DNA from: Campylobacterota bacterium
Lineage (GTDB): Bacteria; Campylobacterota; Campylobacteria; Campylobacterales; Sulfurovaceae
DNA length: 13,936 bases
Direction: 5' to 3'
NCBI GenBank assembly: GCA_030595845.1
Contig: JAUVCL010000043.1
Span: 1-13,936, forward strand
Shown here: in pieces, positions 12,693 to 13,936 of the stretch
Position numbering within the stretch: the first letter of the stretch is position 1
How the letters are laid out: every line of letters starts with the position of its first letter
Translations under genes and position numbers: made by a program
Notes under the pieces: generated by a model
Told to the model about the DNA's origin: nothing
What the model saw: the letters and a program-made list of their open reading frames with translations, nothing else
Database searches by the model: none

Positions 12693-13936
12693 ATGGCAAG
12701 AAAAAAAGCTAAAGATACTCCTCAAATTTACACGTCTAAAATAGGTTTTAATGATGTTGTTGGACATAAGCATATCAAAGAACGACTCAGATCTATTATT
12801 AATATCATTAAAAATCCAGAGACACTTGAACGTTTTGACACACCACCTCCTAAAGGACTTCTTATCTATGGTCCTGCAAGTGTGGGGAAGAGTATGCTTG
12901 CAAAAGCATTTGCAAAAGAGGCAAAGCTCCCTTATTATGAGATATCCGGATCTCAACTTTTTGATATGGAACATATTAAAGAAGTGTATGCAACCGCTTC
13001 AAAACATGCACCTTGTCTTGTGATACTGGAAGACCTTGATATAAAAGGCATTATGCAAGGTGCCATTACCAATGTTTCATTTTCAGATATTGCCAAAGTA
13101 CTCGAAGGGATAGAGAGTATGGTCTTTACTGTGGCAACAGCAGGGAGTCTGGAAGCCATAGACCCTGTTTTAACCGCTCCTGGAACATTTGATTTTTTAC
13201 TTGAGGTAGCGAAGTTAGACAAAGATGCCAGAAGATTTTTTATAGAAAAGATACTGAAAAAACCCCATGACACAAAGATAGATATAGAACGAATCGTTCG
13301 GTATATCACCGGTATGAGTGCTTTAGAGCTTGAAAGGTTAGGGCGTATGGCAGTTTTATCCGTGGTTGAGCAGAATAAAGAGTTGATCACAGAAGAGATA
13401 CTCATAGAGCAGATCAATATCATCAAATATGGACATAAAATAGAAAAACAGATGATAAAAGATCTTGAAAAAGAGCTTGAAATGACAGCGTACCATGAAG
13501 CATCACATGCAGTACTCTCTTCTCTACTTCTACCACATATAAAGATAGAGCAGGTTACTATTGCACCAAGAAGTAAAATGCTTGGTTTTGTCTCCTATAA
13601 CACGGATGATGAATTATCAAATGTAACGAAAGAAGAACTCTTTAATGATGTCTGTGTCTTACTTGCTGGGCGTGCAGCAAAGATCAAGATAATGGGAAGC
13701 GAACATATGGACAGTGGAGCCGTAAATGATCTCTCTCAAGCCTCACTTCAAGTTTATGCGGCTATCACAAATTTGGGTATGGACAAAGAACTTGGGTTTA
13801 TTAACATTGATTCTATCGCAGTGCTGGATAATTATTTTTTAAGCCAACAAATAGAAAAGAGATTTTTACATTGGTTAGCTGTTGCAAAAGAGCATACCAT
13901 TAAACTCGTAGATGAACATTGGAATATGATCGAAGC
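12693..13936 (+). CDS. FtsH-like AAA ATPase / zinc metallopeptidase, soluble and divergent (3' end cut by window)
   Basis: Open from ATG 12693 (AAGGA upstream) to the window edge, 414 codons so far. It aligns through the FtsH AAA and M41 peptidase modules but lacks FtsH's two N-terminal membrane helices, beginning only about 19 residues before the AAA domain. Walker A is G-P-A-S-V-G-K-S (60-67). Walker B reads V-I-L-E-D-L-D, so the usual D-E pair is E-D (113-114). The pore-loop F-V-G of FtsH is missing: S-G-S-Q-L-F-D-M-E-H is shorter. The arginine-finger segment R-P-G-R-F-D-R reads A-P-G-T-F-D-F (162-168), losing both fingers, and sensor-1 Asn is lost. The zinc site is intact: H268-E269-A-S-H272, with D346 in G-A-V-N-D. 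Unfolding by a hexamer ring is doubtful; a peptidase or chaperone role is possible. Campylobacterota may also have a normal FtsH elsewhere. Confidence 0.85.
   Translation, partial: MARKKAKDTPQIYTSKIGFNDVVGHKHIKERLRSIINIIKNPETLERFDTPPPKGLLIYGPASVGKSMLAKAFAKEAKLPYYEISGSQLFDMEHIKEVYATASKHAPCLVILEDLDIKGIMQGAITNVSFSDIAKVLEGIESMVFTVATAGSLEAIDPVLTAPGTFDFLLEVAKLDKDARRFFIEKILKKPHDTKIDIERIVRYITGMSALELERLGRMAVLSVVEQNKELITEEILIEQINIIKYGHKIEKQMIKDLEKELEMTAYHEASHAVLSSLLLPHIKIEQVTIAPRSKMLGFVSYNTDDELSNVTKEELFNDVCVLLAGRAAKIKIMGSEHMDSGAVNDLSQASLQVYAAITNLGMDKELGFINIDSIAVLDNYFLSQQIEKRFLHWLAVAKEHTIKLVDEHWNMIE

Noticed and set aside
12953..13426. Long minus-strand ORF of 157 codons inside the FtsH-like gene
   Set aside because: The plus strand encodes clear AAA and M41 motifs over the same bases; the reverse product is a Ser/Ile-rich mirror.
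12693..13936. Canonical ftsH
   Set aside because: No membrane helices, and arginine fingers, pore loop and sensor residues are missing.

Overview
The window looks like chromosomal DNA of a Campylobacterota bacterium, probably an environmental sulfur-oxidiser related to Sulfurovum or Sulfurimonas. The assignment rests on AT-rich DNA, promoters with a clear TATAAT but no good -35 box, an envelope-heavy gene set, and a divergent FtsH-like AAA protein beside upp. It is an inference from style and gene content, not from a marker gene.

Layout. (1) 1-1893: a minus-strand two-repeat periplasmic protein (139-750), about 630 bp of AT-rich DNA without a convincing gene, and a small three-helix membrane protein (1381-1656). 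(2) 1894-8369: an envelope locus. It holds an outer-membrane channel-like protein (1894-2700), a convergent AraC-family regulator (2709-3686, minus) and a divergent plus-strand run. That run is a periplasmic sulfatase (3843-5480), a periplasmic binding protein related to 4,5-dihydroxyphthalate decarboxylase (5582-6688) and two outer-membrane beta-barrels (6703-7482, 7524-8369). (3) 8370-8695: a repeat-rich intergenic region with palindromes, a possible tiny hydrophobic ORF and a tRNA-3'-end-like sequence. (4) 8696-11862: a periplasmic metallo-beta-lactamase-fold hydrolase (minus), divergent from a DoxX / membrane-anchored GltB-like FMN protein pair with overlapping reading frames. (5) 11958-13936: upp (minus) and the 5' part of a soluble FtsH-like protein that runs off the window.

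How the parts fit. The strongest new-looking unit is region 2. An identical 19-bp sequence lies upstream of the channel gene (1812-1830) and upstream of the sulfatase operon (3735-3753), and the AraC-type gene sits between them. The simplest model is one regulator controlling both units: an outer-membrane channel admits a sulfated compound, the periplasmic sulfatase cleaves the ester, and a binding protein or lyase-like protein handles the product. The substrate is not known from sequence. The sulfatase operon also carries strong predicted RNA hairpins, one inside the signal-peptide codons and two in tandem before the second gene.

A palindromic repeat family (AAAACCTTATAA, about 11 nt spacer, TTATAAGGTTTT) occurs in the intergenic spaces, with two copies 33/35 identical and others degenerate. 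It may act as a bidirectional terminator or be a small dispersed repeat.
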